A stretch of 64,000 nt of DNA. Source: Piliocolobus tephrosceles. Taxonomy: Eukaryota; Chordata; Mammalia; Primates; Cercopithecidae. The stretch lies in the NCBI RefSeq assembly GCF_002776525.5, contig NC_045446.1:66898627-66962626 (forward strand), in the 5' to 3' direction. The position numbers were made by a program, and so were the translations under genes. Positions 37,560 through 50,068 of this stretch are shown here, piece after piece. Below the pieces are notes generated by a model. The model was not told the origin of the DNA. It worked only from the letters and a program-made list of their open reading frames with translations, and made no database searches. Numbering within the stretch: position 1 is the first letter of the stretch; each line of letters starts with the position of its first letter.

Positions 37560-39240
37560 GTGAGGCCATCTGCTTAGATTGCTGGGGCGCGCAGGGGGAG
37601 GGGGCAGGGATCCGGGATGCAGGAAGCTGTGAGCGAAGCCTACTGGAGGGGGCGGGAGCTGCGCACTTTTGAGACGCTCCCTAGAGTGGAACCCGGGCTC
37701 GGCTCGGGCTCCGCGGGTGGGGCGCGCGCAGGGAGAGGCTGGCACTTTGGCGACACTCCCTGAGCCGCCCCGCGGCTGGCCCGAGCCGCCACCCGGCGCC
37801 CGGCAGGGGGGAGCCCGGCTGCGGGCGGGGACCGGGGGGCGGGCCGCGCCGCGAGGAGAAAAGCGGCGGCCGGAGGGCCCGCGGCCGGGCCGCCGGGGTG
37901 AGCGTGCCGAGGCAGCTGCGGCGCAGGCTTCCAGGTGGGTGCGGGTCCCCGGACGGGGCGAGAGTTCGCGCTCCGGGTGAAGATCCCGAGTCCCCGACCC
38001 CAGCCTCGCGGCCCCTTCGGCGGGCGGGCGGAGGACGCCGGACGCAGGGGCGGGGCTGGGTCCCGCCAAGGCCCCTCAACTTTAGCCGGACGCCTGGGGC
38101 TGGGCGGGAGTGAGGAACGCGAACCCAGGGGAGAGGGCTTGCGGGAGACAAAGGCTCCGCCCGGGGGTCGTGTGGGTCTTTGTGCGGACACGTGCATCTC
38201 ATGTTTGTGGGTCTTTGTGGATTTGCAGTCGGGGACGCGCTGCTGCCGGTGCCTTTGTGTATCCGTGGCTTTGCGCGGCTGCTTTGCGCCGGTGTCCACG
38301 TTTGCGGGCCTGCGCTTGGCTGTGGGCGTCGGTGGGCGCATCGCGTGTGTCCGCATACGTGGTCGGTGCCTGCCGACGTGTCTGGGCTGGGTGTCCACAG
38401 AGGGTGTGCGCGCCGAGAGCCCAACTCCGCCCCACCTCCCCGCTCCCCCGCTGTCCACTCGGGCCCACGACTTGGCTCCAAACTTTTCTCCCGGTTCCTC
38501 GGGCAACAACCCCAGTCCTCCCCACCGCAGCCCGGCCGGGGGCGCCGGCAGCCCTCCCCCTTCCCCTCCTGAGGTCCCAGGACCGCAAGGGGCTGCGATG
38601 GGATTGGTGGTCGGGGGGATCGGCAGCGCCTGGGGACTGGCCGGGCAGGGGCTGGGAGGAGCGTGCGGATTCCCCCGCAGACCCCGGCTGGGAGGGGGAG
38701 GCGAGAGGTGGGTCCCGGGCTCCGGTCCTGGGCTGGGGAGAGTAAGGGACAGGGCGGCTGGCGTTGCCCTCCCCGCGCTTCTTAGAAAGAGTGTGACCCA
38801 GAAGAGTTGCATCTGTTTGGTGGGGAGACAGGCTCTGCTTTGAGACCCGCTCTCCGTTTGCAGCCCGCCCCGGGGAAAGGGGGACCAACCCTCCGACCTG
38901 GTAGGCGAGCGAGCGACTGCCAGTTCAGATCATGCCCGAGGCGCCGGCTCGCAGGACCCGGAGCTGGTCTGGGGGCCGTGGGAGCCTCGCACACACAGGT
39001 TTCAACTGGGACGGCCACTGGCCCACTGTGCGGCGCTGGCAAGTTGCTCAGCTTCGCGGAGTCTCGGTCACTCTGGCATGGACAGGGCGAGAACTCCCTC
39101 GCGGCTCGGGGCGTGCGGTGGGAATAACCCGCGCTGCTGGAGCCGGGCGGAGAGCAGCGCCAGCCCACTTTTGGCCTGGCGAGGAGGTGACTCAAGACCT
39201 TCGATCCTTCTTTCATCGTTGTGCGCCCTGCCATCCGGAT
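37560..39240. promoter_or_regulatory. TSKU: CpG island, presumed TSKU promoter
   Basis: This 1.7-kb block is G+C-rich and dense in CpG, in contrast to the AT-richer DNA on both sides. It holds several GGGCGG-type GC boxes (for example near 37644, 37838 and 38014) and a perfect GGGGCGGGGC at 38047-38056. No TATA box is evident close to a start site. It is the only CpG island seen upstream of TSKU, and a promoter about 12 kb before the coding exon fits the compact human gene. CpG-island promoters often fire in both directions, so an antisense non-coding transcript is possible but not shown. Confidence 0.85.
37600..37934 (+). other. TSKU: Candidate non-coding first exon of TSKU
   Basis: Two plausible splice donors lie in the 5' part of the CpG island: CGGG|GTGAGC with the GT at 37899, and TTCCAG|GTGGGT with the GT at 37935. 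Either could splice to the acceptor at 50083. The transcription start cannot be placed from sequence, so the left boundary is arbitrary. RNA evidence would decide which donor is used and whether other 5' exons exist. Confidence 0.45.
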
Positions 39241-42200
39241 AAGTCTAGACTTGCAGCGCCTGGGACTGACCGGAGAGGGGGGAGCTCAGAGCAGCAGGAG
39301 CCTGCTGGGCTTTTGAGCCTAAGTGGCAAAGATAACCCTAAACACCCTCCTCCCCACCGCTCACTCCAGTCTTTAACCTAGAGCTTTGTCGGATGCTGCA
39401 GACATGATGGAAGGGCACAGGCCGCTAACCTGGGAAAGAGACAACTGTGGGCATTTTCCTTTCCCTCTCTGGCCTCAGTTTCCCTTCTGTAAGGGGAGGT
39501 ATTGAGAGCCTCTTCTGTTCTGGCTGACTGCTTCAGATCCCGGAACCTAGAAACATTTTGATGTTTAACCTACACCTCCATTCTGACCTAACCTATTCCC
39601 AGGCACTACTTTGCTCCCCAGGAAGGCTGCAGTGCTACAGCCACCGGGCTTCCACCTACCCTTCCTCCAACACCAGGAAAGGCAAAAGCTGATAAATGAG
39701 TCAAAAATGGAAAGGGAAGGGAGGGGGATTTACCTTTTCTCGTCTTACTTTTTAAATGACAGTTTGTGGGTGGTAGAGTCCAGATCAGTTTTCTTCTTAA
39801 TCATAACTCTTGGGTCAACACAGGGGATGCACTTAAGAGTTCATACTTTCTTTCTCAGAGCAAGGCTGGCCTGGGCACTGAGGACACTTCATAAAGAGGA
39901 TTGGGTCCTCCCTGAAAGCGCCCTGGCCAAAGCAAGTCCTAAGAGGGGTTCTGTGGGAATAACCCAGGGGAGGGGCCTCACGGGAGGTTCCTCCTGCTGT
40001 CGGTTTTGAAGTCAGTGGGTACACAGAGGGGAGGCAGGAAGTATCTCCCACAAAAGGATCAGCATGTGCAGGACCTGTGCATGAAAACAGCACAGGTGGT
40101 CCGCATGCTGGATCGGCAGACACAAGGTCTTGAGGGTGGTGAATTGGAATTGAACTTGAGGCTGGGAAGGCAGGGACCAAATCACCAAGGCCTTGAATGC
40201 CAGGCGGAGAAGTGGGATTTGACCCTGTAGGCAATGGAGAGCTCCTGGAGGATTTAAACAGATACAGCAGGGTGGGGTTGGTAATTCTGTGAAACTGGTC
40301 TCTGGCTTGTGGGTGGTGCTGGAGGTCAGGAGACCAATCTGGAGGCCGAGTGATCCAGCCTCTTAGAGTCAAAGGACCCGGATTTTACTCCCACCCCATT
40401 GCTTCCTACCTCTGTGGCCTGGGACAAGTAACTTATTTAAAATGTGAGGATATTAATTCTTGCTCCACTGATCTGGTGTATTAAGTAAGATGATGAATTA
40501 CATGTGCAAATAAATGAAAAGTGGTTTGTAGTATGTATTACATTGTGTAGACAGAAATTCACTGGATTGCACCGACAATAGAAGGCAGAGACAGCGTTGA
40601 CTCTGGTCCTAAACCTGATTTCACCAGCGGGCAGAGCCCTAAGCATCCTGCAGGGTTGCACCAATTGTTATGTTCCCCACAAAGCAGAAGGGAGCTTTCT
40701 GTCCATCTACACCGATTCGTGTAGGTGGCCACAGAAGTGGGCCAGTACCTTGACAGGGGCAGCCCAAGGGCCATAGGAGCTCACAGCATGGGTGGCCTTT
40801 CCTGGGTGAGGGGCAGGTTAGACTGGGAAAGCCTCACAGAGGAGGTGGCTTTTTGAATCAAGTGTATGAGAATTTGCTGGTAGACAAAGAAGGGTATCTT
40901 TGTCTTCATCAGAGGGAACAACCTGTGCAAAAAGGCAGGTGGCTCTAGAAAAGTCACAGGCCTCCAGACTAGAAAGCTGTCTCTGTGGGATGAGTTTGAA
41001 AGAGGGAGCTGTGGTAGGGTCCCGGTCTTCTGTTGGGAAGTGCATTCTGGTGCCCAGCATGGCTGGCAGTTGAAGTCAGGGGCCAGGAGTGAGGCTGTTG
41101 AGCCTGACCTGGACAGTGGGAGGTGACTGTCCAGCTTAGGGATGCAGGAGAGGGAAGACAGTGATTCCACCTGCCCAGGGGGAGCTGCGGATTTGATGCT
41201 GAGCCCTCATGCTGTCACAGGCAACACAGCAGCTTCTGCCTGCTTTGGCCTCTGAGACCTTTCCAGTTCGCCGTTCCCAGTCTCCTGGGAGTGCCTTGTC
41301 AGCACCTCGTAGCCACACCGGGATCCTGGATGGTATGTGGAGAGAAGATCCAAGGCCTCTGGGATGAATTGTGGATTCTTCTCCATCTTTAGCCCCTGCC
41401 TTGCCTCAGGATTTGCTGGTGTCACAGCACCTTTTTCTTCCCTGGTCCCTGAAATCACTCACTGGGGACAGGAACCAACATTCAGTGAATACCAGTGTGT
41501 GCCAGGCCGGGTCTGGGTCTTCACTTTGCCTCATGTAATCATCACAGTGACCCATTGGGACCAGCATGGGGAATATCACCATGTTATGGATGAGGACTCA
41601 CAGGGGTGAGGGCACGAACAAGCCTCAGAGCAGTGAAGGCCCTGTAGGGTTGGAACCCAGACTGCCTGGTTACAGAACCCTTGCCCTCTGCCCCATAGCG
41701 CCTCCTCGTGTGTCCTTGTACGCTGCCTCAAGTTGATGGGAACTTGAAAATCTTCAGGAAGAAGACATATTGGAAGGAAAATATCCTATTGGGAGCCTTG
41801 CCCATCTCCCTGTAGATTATCCTCCTTGGGTAAGTTGTTAGGCTTACAGGTCCCTGGGATCATGTCATGGAGGAGACCAGGTACTGGATGTCAGAATACC
41901 TGGGTCCTGGTCCAGCCCCATCCTCTCTGGCTGTGTGACTCTGGACAGATCACAGAATCTCTCTGGACTTCTTTACGCAGCTGTAAAGTAGATACGATGC
42001 CATCTAACCTGCTGATTCTGCAGGGTGACTGAACAGGTGGTAGTTGAGGAGGCATGGGAGAGGTTGAGAGGTGTCCTTTGGTGAGGTAGCGGTATTCTAG
42101 ATGCTTGGTGCATCTGTACCAGGCTCGGTGCTCAGCTTCAAGGGCATAAAAAGGAACCTAATACCATCCCTGCCCACAGTAGGAGAGACAGGTAAACATG

Positions 42201-44957
42201 TAAGTACAGTTCAGCATGACCAGGTCTAAGCTGTCTTGCACATGTGCTCATTTGGAAGCTGAGGCAGAGTGGATTTGGAGCTAAGACATCTGGGGTTAAG
42301 TCCTGGGTCCTCTCCTTCCCAGCCGAATAACATCCATTCCCATGTCTGCAAAATAGGGACAGTATCCCCTGGGTCAAGGCTGTGGTGAGGCAGAAGTGAG
42401 ATGCTGATGGAGAGCACATGGTGGGCTGCTGTGTTTGTCCAGATGTGCTGCATTAGCGGGTCTGTTGCAAGAGCTGGCCCTCGGGGCTCCGGGAGTCTGG
42501 CCTTGAAATTCTTTCTGCCTTGCATTTCCAGAGCTGACAAAGTGGTTGGAGGGCAGGACATTTCTGAAAACCATCCACCTGGGGATTTCCTTGGCATCAG
42601 CTTGAGTGAGCTCATGACTGAGGGGAGCAGGGTGGGAGGCAGCTCTGCATTGAGGAACAGCCGGTTGAGACAAAGGCCAGTCTCAGGAGGGTGCTGGGGC
42701 TCTGTGCCAGTGGGGCCCTGTGCCAACAGTGCCCTGTGGAAGTTGTTGAGGGCAGTGGGAGGAGCTGGAAAACTTTACAGACCAGAGATGCTGTAGTGCA
42801 GCACCAGGGTCAGGCAGCTGGGGCCAGGTGGGTTCAAGCTGGAACCCAACACCCAGAGAGCTGTCCTTATCAGCAGACACCAGGGAAGTGACTGGAGAAT
42901 GTCATCACAGGCAGTCTCGGACCTGCTGCGCTCCTGGGCTGCACTGGGAACTTGGTTGGGGAGGAACATGAAGGATCACATGGTGACTGCCTTTAGAAGG
43001 CTTAGCAAATCACCGTCATTGTCTACCACACATTGAGTACTTGTGTAGCAGATAGTGAGTGGAATGCCTGCCATTCGGTCATTTAATTCTTTCAGCAATC
43101 CTGTGCTCTTAGCCCTGTTGAGGACCCTCGGAGCGGATCTCAAGACTTACCCAAGGCTGGTGGGTACAGAGCTAGGTTCACACCTTGTCTGGGTCTTGCA
43201 GTTGACCGGTTCATCCTGCTCTTCCTCCACGCGCCCTCTAGGCCTGGCTCTGATCCCAGGTGGGGGAAAGAACACACAGTTAAAGTAGGCACGGCACTGC
43301 CCCATGCTGCTCACACATCAAGTAGGAAAACAGCAGGTAACTCACGGCAGAGAATTTACTGAAGGAGGCCTGTGGGTAGCCTGTGGGGTGAGAGGCCAGG
43401 AGGGAGGGGTGGGGGGGACTGAGTGGACAGAACAGGCTTTGTTCTGCTGGGAGCAGGCCAGGGGCAGGCGGGATGGATGCATGCAGTTCTGGCAGTCACA
43501 TGAGGCATCAGGTCTTAGGTCCTGGGCCCTGCTCTGCCATTCCTTGCTGTCACTGCCCCTCTCCGGGCCCTAGTCACCCATGGTCCCCAAGGGGCCGTCC
43601 AGCTCCCAAGCCCTGGAATTCTCCAAGTTTGGAGATGTGTTAGCAGAGGGTGAGAGTTGTTCAGAGTCCATCAAGGTGAAGGCTGTTCCCACTCCGGCTG
43701 TCAAGGAGGGTTCAAATCCACATGGGGGGCTGGGGACAGGTGGGAGGGGAGAAGAAGGTGATGACAACTTGCAGGTGCCTCGTGCATGGGAGAACTTGAT
43801 TTCTATAAGTAAAAAGCAGAACCCAAGAGGTTTCTGATAAGGAGAGTGATGTGGCCAAAGCTGTTTTAGAGATGTCTCATAGCAGTGTGTGCGGTGTCAC
43901 CTGGGGTGACTTGCCTGGAGCCTGTTGGGGCCGTAACATCTACTCTTTGTCCTTGCAGACCATCAGCAAACTTAGAGTCACTGTGGACCTGGCCCCGTGG
44001 GCCCAACAATGCATGATTCATGGCCCCTGCACTGGAAGGCCTTACAGTATATCCCCCAAACCACAGATGGATATGGTTTCTAAGCCCTTGTCCTCCTATT
44101 CTTGTGTTTATATAATCTGGTCAATCAGTGGATATCTTTTATCTGCAGGTCATGGTTTGGAAAAAAATGTTGAATCTTGACCGAAAGATCCCTTTCCTTC
44201 TCAGCCTTCTTTGGTGGCTACCAGTCTTCATTTCTCTTTCTCCTGGGGGTAGAGTACGGGTCCCAGAGGGAGGCAATGTGAATACTGTTACACAGATAAG
44301 AAAACCAAGGCTCAAAGAAATAAAGAAAACGGGGAAGGTCACACAGATAGTGGCAGACCTAGGACTAGAGCCCTAGTCTCCTGGGTCCAAAGCTAGTGTT
44401 AGTGATCTTGTTATAAGTTGGTCTTCTATTCTCATTGCTGGTCTGTAAGCCCCATCAGGACAGGGACCCTAGTATCTGTCTCATCACCACCACCCCCTGC
44501 CACCTACTCCCCACTCCCTCCTGACCTAGCCCAGTGCTTTGTATATACTTAGTAGAAATTTAGGATGTGCTTTTGTTAAACTTTAAAATCCCAAAACCCT
44601 GGAGTTGGATTATCTAAACCGAACCTCTTAATGTGAAGCTGGAAACTGAGGCACAGAAAGGGGAAGAGACTTGTTCAGAGATGAGATGAGGACAGTCCAT
44701 GGCAGAACAGGCACTGAGACTTAGGGCTCCTGACAGTCCTGCAGGACTTATCTTGTCACCAGGTACAGTTGCCCTGTCACCTCCCTGTGAGTGCCCCAGA
44801 GTGTGGGGAGGGACGTAGTTGGTGACTGTGTCTCAGTCTACCATTGGCTGCACATCTGTCAGTGTCCTGGCACTGTGCTGGGTGTTTCACACAAGCAATC
44901 TCTAGCCCTTGCGGCAACTCCTTGAGGAAGGGATTAACTCCATTTTAACTCTCCATG
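39241..44957 (+). other. TSKU intron, first part: mostly unique DNA with old MIR/L2 pieces
   Basis: No gene or exon is recognised. Old SINE/LINE fragments are visible: L2 (minus) at about 40150-40290 and 40830-41060, MIR near 40360-40530 and 41930-42030 (plus), and MIR in the opposite orientation near 41480-41690, 43025-43200 and 44280-44380. No Alu is seen here, which is unusual for this window. Reading frames in this stretch show no family I know. Confidence 0.6.
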
Positions 44958-44962
44958 ACTTC

Positions 44963-45252
44963 TGATATGGTTTGGCTGTGCCCCCACCCAAATCTGAACT
45001 TGAATTGTCTCTCCCAGAATTCCCATGTGTTGTGGGAGGGACCCAGTGGGAGGTCATTGAATGCAGGAAGCTTTTGCTTCCTCCTCATTCTCTCTTGCCA
45101 CTGCCATGTAAGAAGTGCCGTTTGCCCTCTGCCATGATTGTGAGACCTTCCCCAGCCACGTGGAACTGTTAAGTTCAATTAAACCTCTTTCTTTTTTATG
45201 TTGCCCAGTCTCGGGTATGTCTTTATCAGCAGCATGAAAAAGGACTAGTACA
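44963..45252 (+). repeat. 5' LTR of the THE1 provirus, internally deleted
   Basis: This LTR is 290 bp against 363 bp for its partner. Alignment by eye shows one block of about 73 bp missing after GGGAGGTCATTGA, covering the segment that in the 3' LTR holds CATGATAGTGAATAAG and TTATCAGGGG. The remaining sequence, including the ATTAAACCTCTTTC polyadenylation region, is collinear. Confidence 0.9.
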
Positions 45253-46929
45253 GTAAATTGGTACCAGTAGAGTGGGGCATTGCTGAAAAGATACCCAAAA
45301 TATGGAAGCAACTTTGGACCTGGGTAACAGGCAGAGGTTGAAACAGTTTGGAGGGTTCAGAAGAGGACAGGAAAATGTGGGAAAGCTTGGAACTTCCTGG
45401 AGACTTGTTGAATGGCTTTGCCCAAAATCCTGATGACAATGTGGACAATAAAGTCCAGGCTGAGGTGGTCTCAGATGGAAATGAGGAACTTGTTGGGAAC
45501 TGGAGCAAAAGTGACTCTTGTTATGTTTTAGCAAAGAGACAGCAGCAATTTGCTCCTGCCCTAGAGATTTGTGGAACTTTGAACTTGAGAGTGATGATTA
45601 GGGTATCTAGCAGAAGAAATTTCTAAGCAGCAAAGCATTCAAGAGGTGACCTGGGTGCTGTTAAAGGCATTCTGTTTCATAAGGGAAGCAGAGCATAAAA
45701 GTTTGGAAAATTTGTAGCTTGACAATGCATTAGAAAAGAAAATCCCATTTTTTGAGGAGACATTTAAGCCAGCTGCAGAAATTTGCATAAGTAACTTGGA
45801 GCTGAATGTTAATTCCCAAGACAATGGGGAAAATGTCACCAGGGCATGTTAGAGTTCTTCAAGGCAGCCCTTCTCATCACAGGCCTGGAGGCGTAGGAGG
45901 AAAAAAAGGGTTTCTCGGGCCAGGCCCAGGATCTCCGTGCTGTGTGCAGCCTAGGGACTTGGTGTCCTGTGTCCCAGATGCTCCAGCCATGACTAAAAGG
46001 GGCCAAGGTACAGCTCAGCCATGGCTTCAGAGGGTGCAAGCCCCAAGACTTGGCAGGTCCCAGAACCATCATTCACTGGCCTTGGGCAAGTGACCCAATC
46101 TCTTTGAGCATCCACAGAAGGAGATAATTGTTCATTTTACAAAACCCAAACCAAAGCTCAACATCACTTGGCAGCTTCCACATGGTGTGGAGCCTGTGGG
46201 TGCACAGAAGTTAAGAATTGAGGTTTGGGAACCTCTGCCTAGATTTCAGAAGATGTATGGAAACACCTGGATGCCCAGGCAAAAGTTTGCTGCAGTGGTG
46301 GGACCCTCATGGAGAACCTCTACAAGGGTGGTGCAGAAAGGAAATGTGGGGTCGGAGTAGAGTCCCTACTGGGGCACCGCCTAGTGGAGCTGTGAGAAGA
46401 GGGGCACCATCCTCTAGACGGCAGAATGGCAGATCCACCAACAGCTTTCACTGTGCACCTGGAAAAACTGCAGACACTCAATGCCAGTCCGTGAAAGCAG
46501 CCAGAAAGGTACCCTGCAAAGCCACGGGGGTGGAGCTGCCCAAGACCATGGGAACCCACCTCTTGCATCAGCATGACTCAGATATGCAAGATATGGAGTC
46601 AAAGGAGATCATTTTGGAACTTTAAGATTTGACTGCCCTGCTGGAGTTTGAACTTGCCTGGGTCCTGTAGCCCCTTTGTTTTGGCTAATTTCTTCCATGT
46701 GGAACAGCTGTATTTACCCAATGCCTGTACCCCCATTGTATCTAGGAAGTAACTAACTTGCTTTTGGTTTTACAGGCTCATAGGTGGAAGAGACTTGTCT
46801 CAGATGAGACGTTGGACTGTGGACTTTTGGGTTAATACTGAAATGAGTTAAGACTTTGGGGGACTGTTGGGAAGGCATGATTGGTTTTAAAATGTGAGAA
46901 CATGAGATTTGGGAGGGACCGGGGTGGAA
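45253..46929 (+). mobile_element. THE1 internal region
   Basis: It starts just after the LTR with a short leader (TTGGTACCAGTAGAGTGGGG, the usual MaLR start) and runs to the purine-rich GGGAGGGACCGGGGTGGAA before the 3' LTR, which serves as a polypurine tract. Length of about 1.68 kb fits THE1 internal sequence. Reading frames are broken throughout, so it is a degenerate, non-coding remnant. Confidence 0.85.
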
Positions 46930-47292
46930 TGATACGGTTTAGCTGTGTCCACACCCAAATCTCAACTTGAATTGTATCTCCCAGAATTCCCATTTGTTGT
47001 GGGAGGGACCCAGTAGGAGGTAATTGAATCATGGGGGCCAGTCTTTCCCAAGCTATTCTCATGATAGTGAATAAGTCTCAGGAGATCTGACGGGTTTATC
47101 AGGGGTTTCAGCTTCTGCTTCCTCCTCATTCTTTCTTGCCACTGCCATGTAAGAAGTGCCTTTCGCCCTTCACCATGATTGTTAGACCTTCCCCAGCCAC
47201 GTGGAATTGTAAGTCCAATTAAACCTCTTTCTTTTGTAAATTGCCCAGTCTTGGGTATGCCTTTATCAGCAGCATGAAAACAGACTAATACA
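46930..47292 (+). repeat. 3' LTR of the THE1 provirus
   Basis: A 363-bp LTR beginning TGATACGGTTTAGCTG and ending ACTAATACA. It keeps the block that the 5' LTR has lost. It carries the LTR polyadenylation region near 47215-47235. The ACTTC target duplication follows directly. Confidence 0.9.
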
Positions 47293-47297
47293 ACTTC

Positions 47298-50068
47298 CCA
47301 GAGGTGCACAGTGTAGCAAGTCACTCCTGCTAAAGATGGTCAGCCACCTTCCTTTTCCCATCCGCAGTTCCTCTGCTCTAAAATGGGGATGAGACTGCTG
47401 GCTCACAGAGTGACTGTGTGGACTGAATGAAAGCATGTGCGTCCAGCACTAGCAGAGAGTAAGGACTGGCCCTGACTGTCACTGTCGGCACTTCCCACTG
47501 CCAATGCCCAGCCCTGGGCATAGGCCCGGCACAGAGCAGGAACCCCGGGAGAGGTGCCCACTGTGCAGGGCTGAGCAAGGAACCTAGTCCGGTGCCCTGG
47601 GAGCATGTGCGAACAGTTACTAGGTAACTCCTGCCTCTTTACGTCAGGTGCCTCTTTATATCGGCTGTTACTACCATTGCCTCAGTTCTGTATCTTCTGG
47701 CTGCTCGGTATGACCGCCCTGTGCATGTGCACAGCCCTTCACAGTTGGCAGTAAGGGTTAATCAACTTAGGTGAAGAGGGCAGGGCAGAAATTGCCACCC
47801 TTTAGTGCAGAGGACAAGGCTGAGGCTTTAAGAGGGTCAGCGAGAGGTCCCCTCTGGTGGGAGTGGATTTGGGCAGTGTTTTGAGTTGCTGGTTATGTAA
47901 GTGGGAGCTCATACGAGGCCATTTGGCATTTCACGGACCCCTTGTATAATCACCTCTGGGAATCAAAGGGTAATCTTGGGGCCTTTGTGGTGTTTGTTTA
48001 AACCCCAGGAAGGGTGGGTATGAATGAGCAGATCAGCTTAGCAGGGGAGGTGGGGCCTTTGGTGGTAATGAGCCCTGCAGTGAGGAGCTCACCCAGGGGA
48101 ACAAAGGGGGCCTGGAGCAACTTAATATTTTCCTTTTGGTTCCAGACATTGGAACACTCTGTCCTGCCTTGGTTGGGACCATGCCCAGGATGCACCTGGG
48201 CTGGATTTAATCCTGAAATTGGCCTCTACAAAAGAAAGAGGTGGGAGAGGAGGGGCCTACATGGGCATGGGGGCAGGGGAGAAGAGTCCCACTTTTCCCT
48301 GCCCCTGGGCAAAGCCAGAGTGCAGATCAAGTGGCTAGCTCTTTAAAGTTTCATGCAAGGCTGGTAATACAATCCTGCTACTCCCTCCCCACCCACCTTC
48401 CAGTCTGGAAGGGGGGCAGGTCCCTGGCCCATCTGGAAGGGGGGCAGGTCCCTGGCCCTTCTTCCTGAAGGCCAGAGGGAGGGATGGGCAGGAGGGCAGG
48501 GGGCCCAGAGCAGGGCCACCCAGATGAAGAACCCTGCTAGAAGGAAGCTTAGTGCCTTCTGTCTCCCAGACTGCAGGCCGCTGTGCAGGGCAAGGGTGAC
48601 CACAGACTATCGAATTGGTCTACTTAGAGGCTCCCACTGCCCAGCCCTCTGCTTCTCATGCTAGCACCACTGAACACCAGCATCCCAGGAGCTACAGTGG
48701 ACGTGAACACAGGCTTTGAATCCAACAGCAGTGGGTGGTGTGACCATTAGATGTGACAACACGTATGTAGCGCCCGGCATCTGTGGCAGCCACCACGGTA
48801 ATTGTACAGAGGGAACTGAGATCTGAGGAGGGAAACTGGCTCATGCCATAGTATGTGTCAGTGGGAAAAGCCCCTCCTGCACCCTGCCTCTCCACCAGCT
48901 ACTCTGCCAGTCCAACTGGAGGCAATGCATATGAATATAGGAATTGGAGTATAGCAGGCCTGGGTCCCATTCTTGCCCTGCATTTTACTAGTTTGGGGTA
49001 AAGCCCTATTCCTCTCTCAGCCTCTGTTTCTTCATCTGTATAATGGGGGAAGCAGCCTAATTGCCTGCCCAAGGTTAAAGGAGGCACGAAAGAGGTGTAG
49101 TAGCTTAATCTGCTGGGGGAAGGGGCAGGGTAAGGGGGAAAGGTACTCGGGACAGGTGTCCCCAAAACCCATCTGGGAGTGTAGACACCCACGTTGGACA
49201 CCCGGATGCCCAGTGAGAAGGGAAGATCCTGCCTCTGGATGACAGGCTAGGGGGACAGGGCAGGTGGAGTAGGGGTGCGGTGGGGTAGTCACTGCAGGCC
49301 CCATTGCAGGGAGGGAGCCCTGGTCTTGAAGTCTGGAGTGTGGGTCTCAGGCCTGGCTCAGCCCCGGCCAGACCACAGCAGTGGGTGGTGCTTTGTCTGT
49401 CAGTGTCCCCTCTAGTGCCACTCCACTCTGTTGTGTGGCTGTCCAAAAGTGTCTTTACCTAAGGCCCAGTTCCCTTTTGGTAAAACAGAGAATTTTCTGC
49501 CTTGCAAGGGGGTCGTGAGGATCAGATGTGACTGTGCTGTGGGGCAGCCAGAACAGCACCTGACACGTAACACTTGCTCAGCAGAGAATGGGGCACCCTG
49601 GGCACACCCTACCCTCAGCCCAGTGGATGAGCCCCTCACCCGGGGGTCGGGGTCTAGACCAACCCAGGGACTCTGGACCGTCAGAGCTGGAGAGGCCAGC
49701 CCGAGAAGCCGTCTAGTCTGGTGGGTTTCAAACTGGGTTTCCTAACACCGTAGGCAGGGATGGTGGGCAGAAGTGGAGGGCTTCAGGTCCCCCTCACTTC
49801 AGCCAGACCAGGCCTGCCTTCATCTGCTGCTCTTGTTTAAGAAAGGAGTCTGCTTCTTCTAGTTGAAAATTCACCACCTAGCCTCACGCCCCTTTACCAT
49901 GCAGATGGAGAGGCAGAGGCCAGAGGGGAACTGGGTCTAGGAACTCTGGGGAGTGTTCCAGAAAGCATTCCAGGAGGTTGGGGCCTGTGACACCTTCCAG
50001 CAGTCTCTAGATGGGCTCATATTCTGTGCGGTGGGTTTAGACCATCTGGTGCATTCAGTCCTCACCCA
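47298..50068 (+). other. TSKU intron, last part: unique DNA
   Basis: No gene is recognised between the provirus and the coding exon. A 28-bp tandem duplication lies at 48404-48458. A MIR-like piece (TCTGTTTCTTCATCTGTATAATGGGG) is near 49000-49100. An imperfect MIR-like stretch also lies near 47330-47440. The rest looks single copy. Confidence 0.6.
48404..48458. repeat. 28-bp tandem duplication in the TSKU intron
   Basis: TCTGGAAGGGGGGCAGGTCC plus CTGGCCC occurs at 48404-48430 and again at 48432-48458 with no mismatch over 27 bases. It is G-rich. Confidence 0.95.

Larger units (their letters stand above)
44963..47292 (+). mobile_element. Complete THE1-type MaLR provirus (ERVL-MaLR) in the TSKU intron
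   Basis: Two related LTRs flank a 1.68-kb internal region. The element is bounded by a perfect 5-bp target-site duplication, ACTTC, at 44958-44962 and 47293-47297. The left LTR begins TGATATGGTTTGGCTG and the right LTR ends AGACTAATACA, both typical of the THE1/MST group; the TTATCAGGGG block and length point to THE1B/C. The element is in the same orientation as TSKU. It is non-autonomous and I see no intact gene in it. Confidence 0.93.

Noticed and set aside
38047..38056. GC box as proof of the exact transcription start
   Set aside because: Several GC boxes occur across the island, so no single site can be fixed without transcript data.
37476..38888. Long open frames on both strands in the CpG island (up to about 390 codons)
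   Set aside because: They overlap each other in several frames, are rich in P, R, G and A as expected from GC-rich DNA, and show no domain. They are compositional artefacts.
45253..46929. Possible retroviral gene in the THE1 internal region
   Set aside because: THE1 is non-autonomous and every frame here is interrupted; only a degenerate remnant is present.
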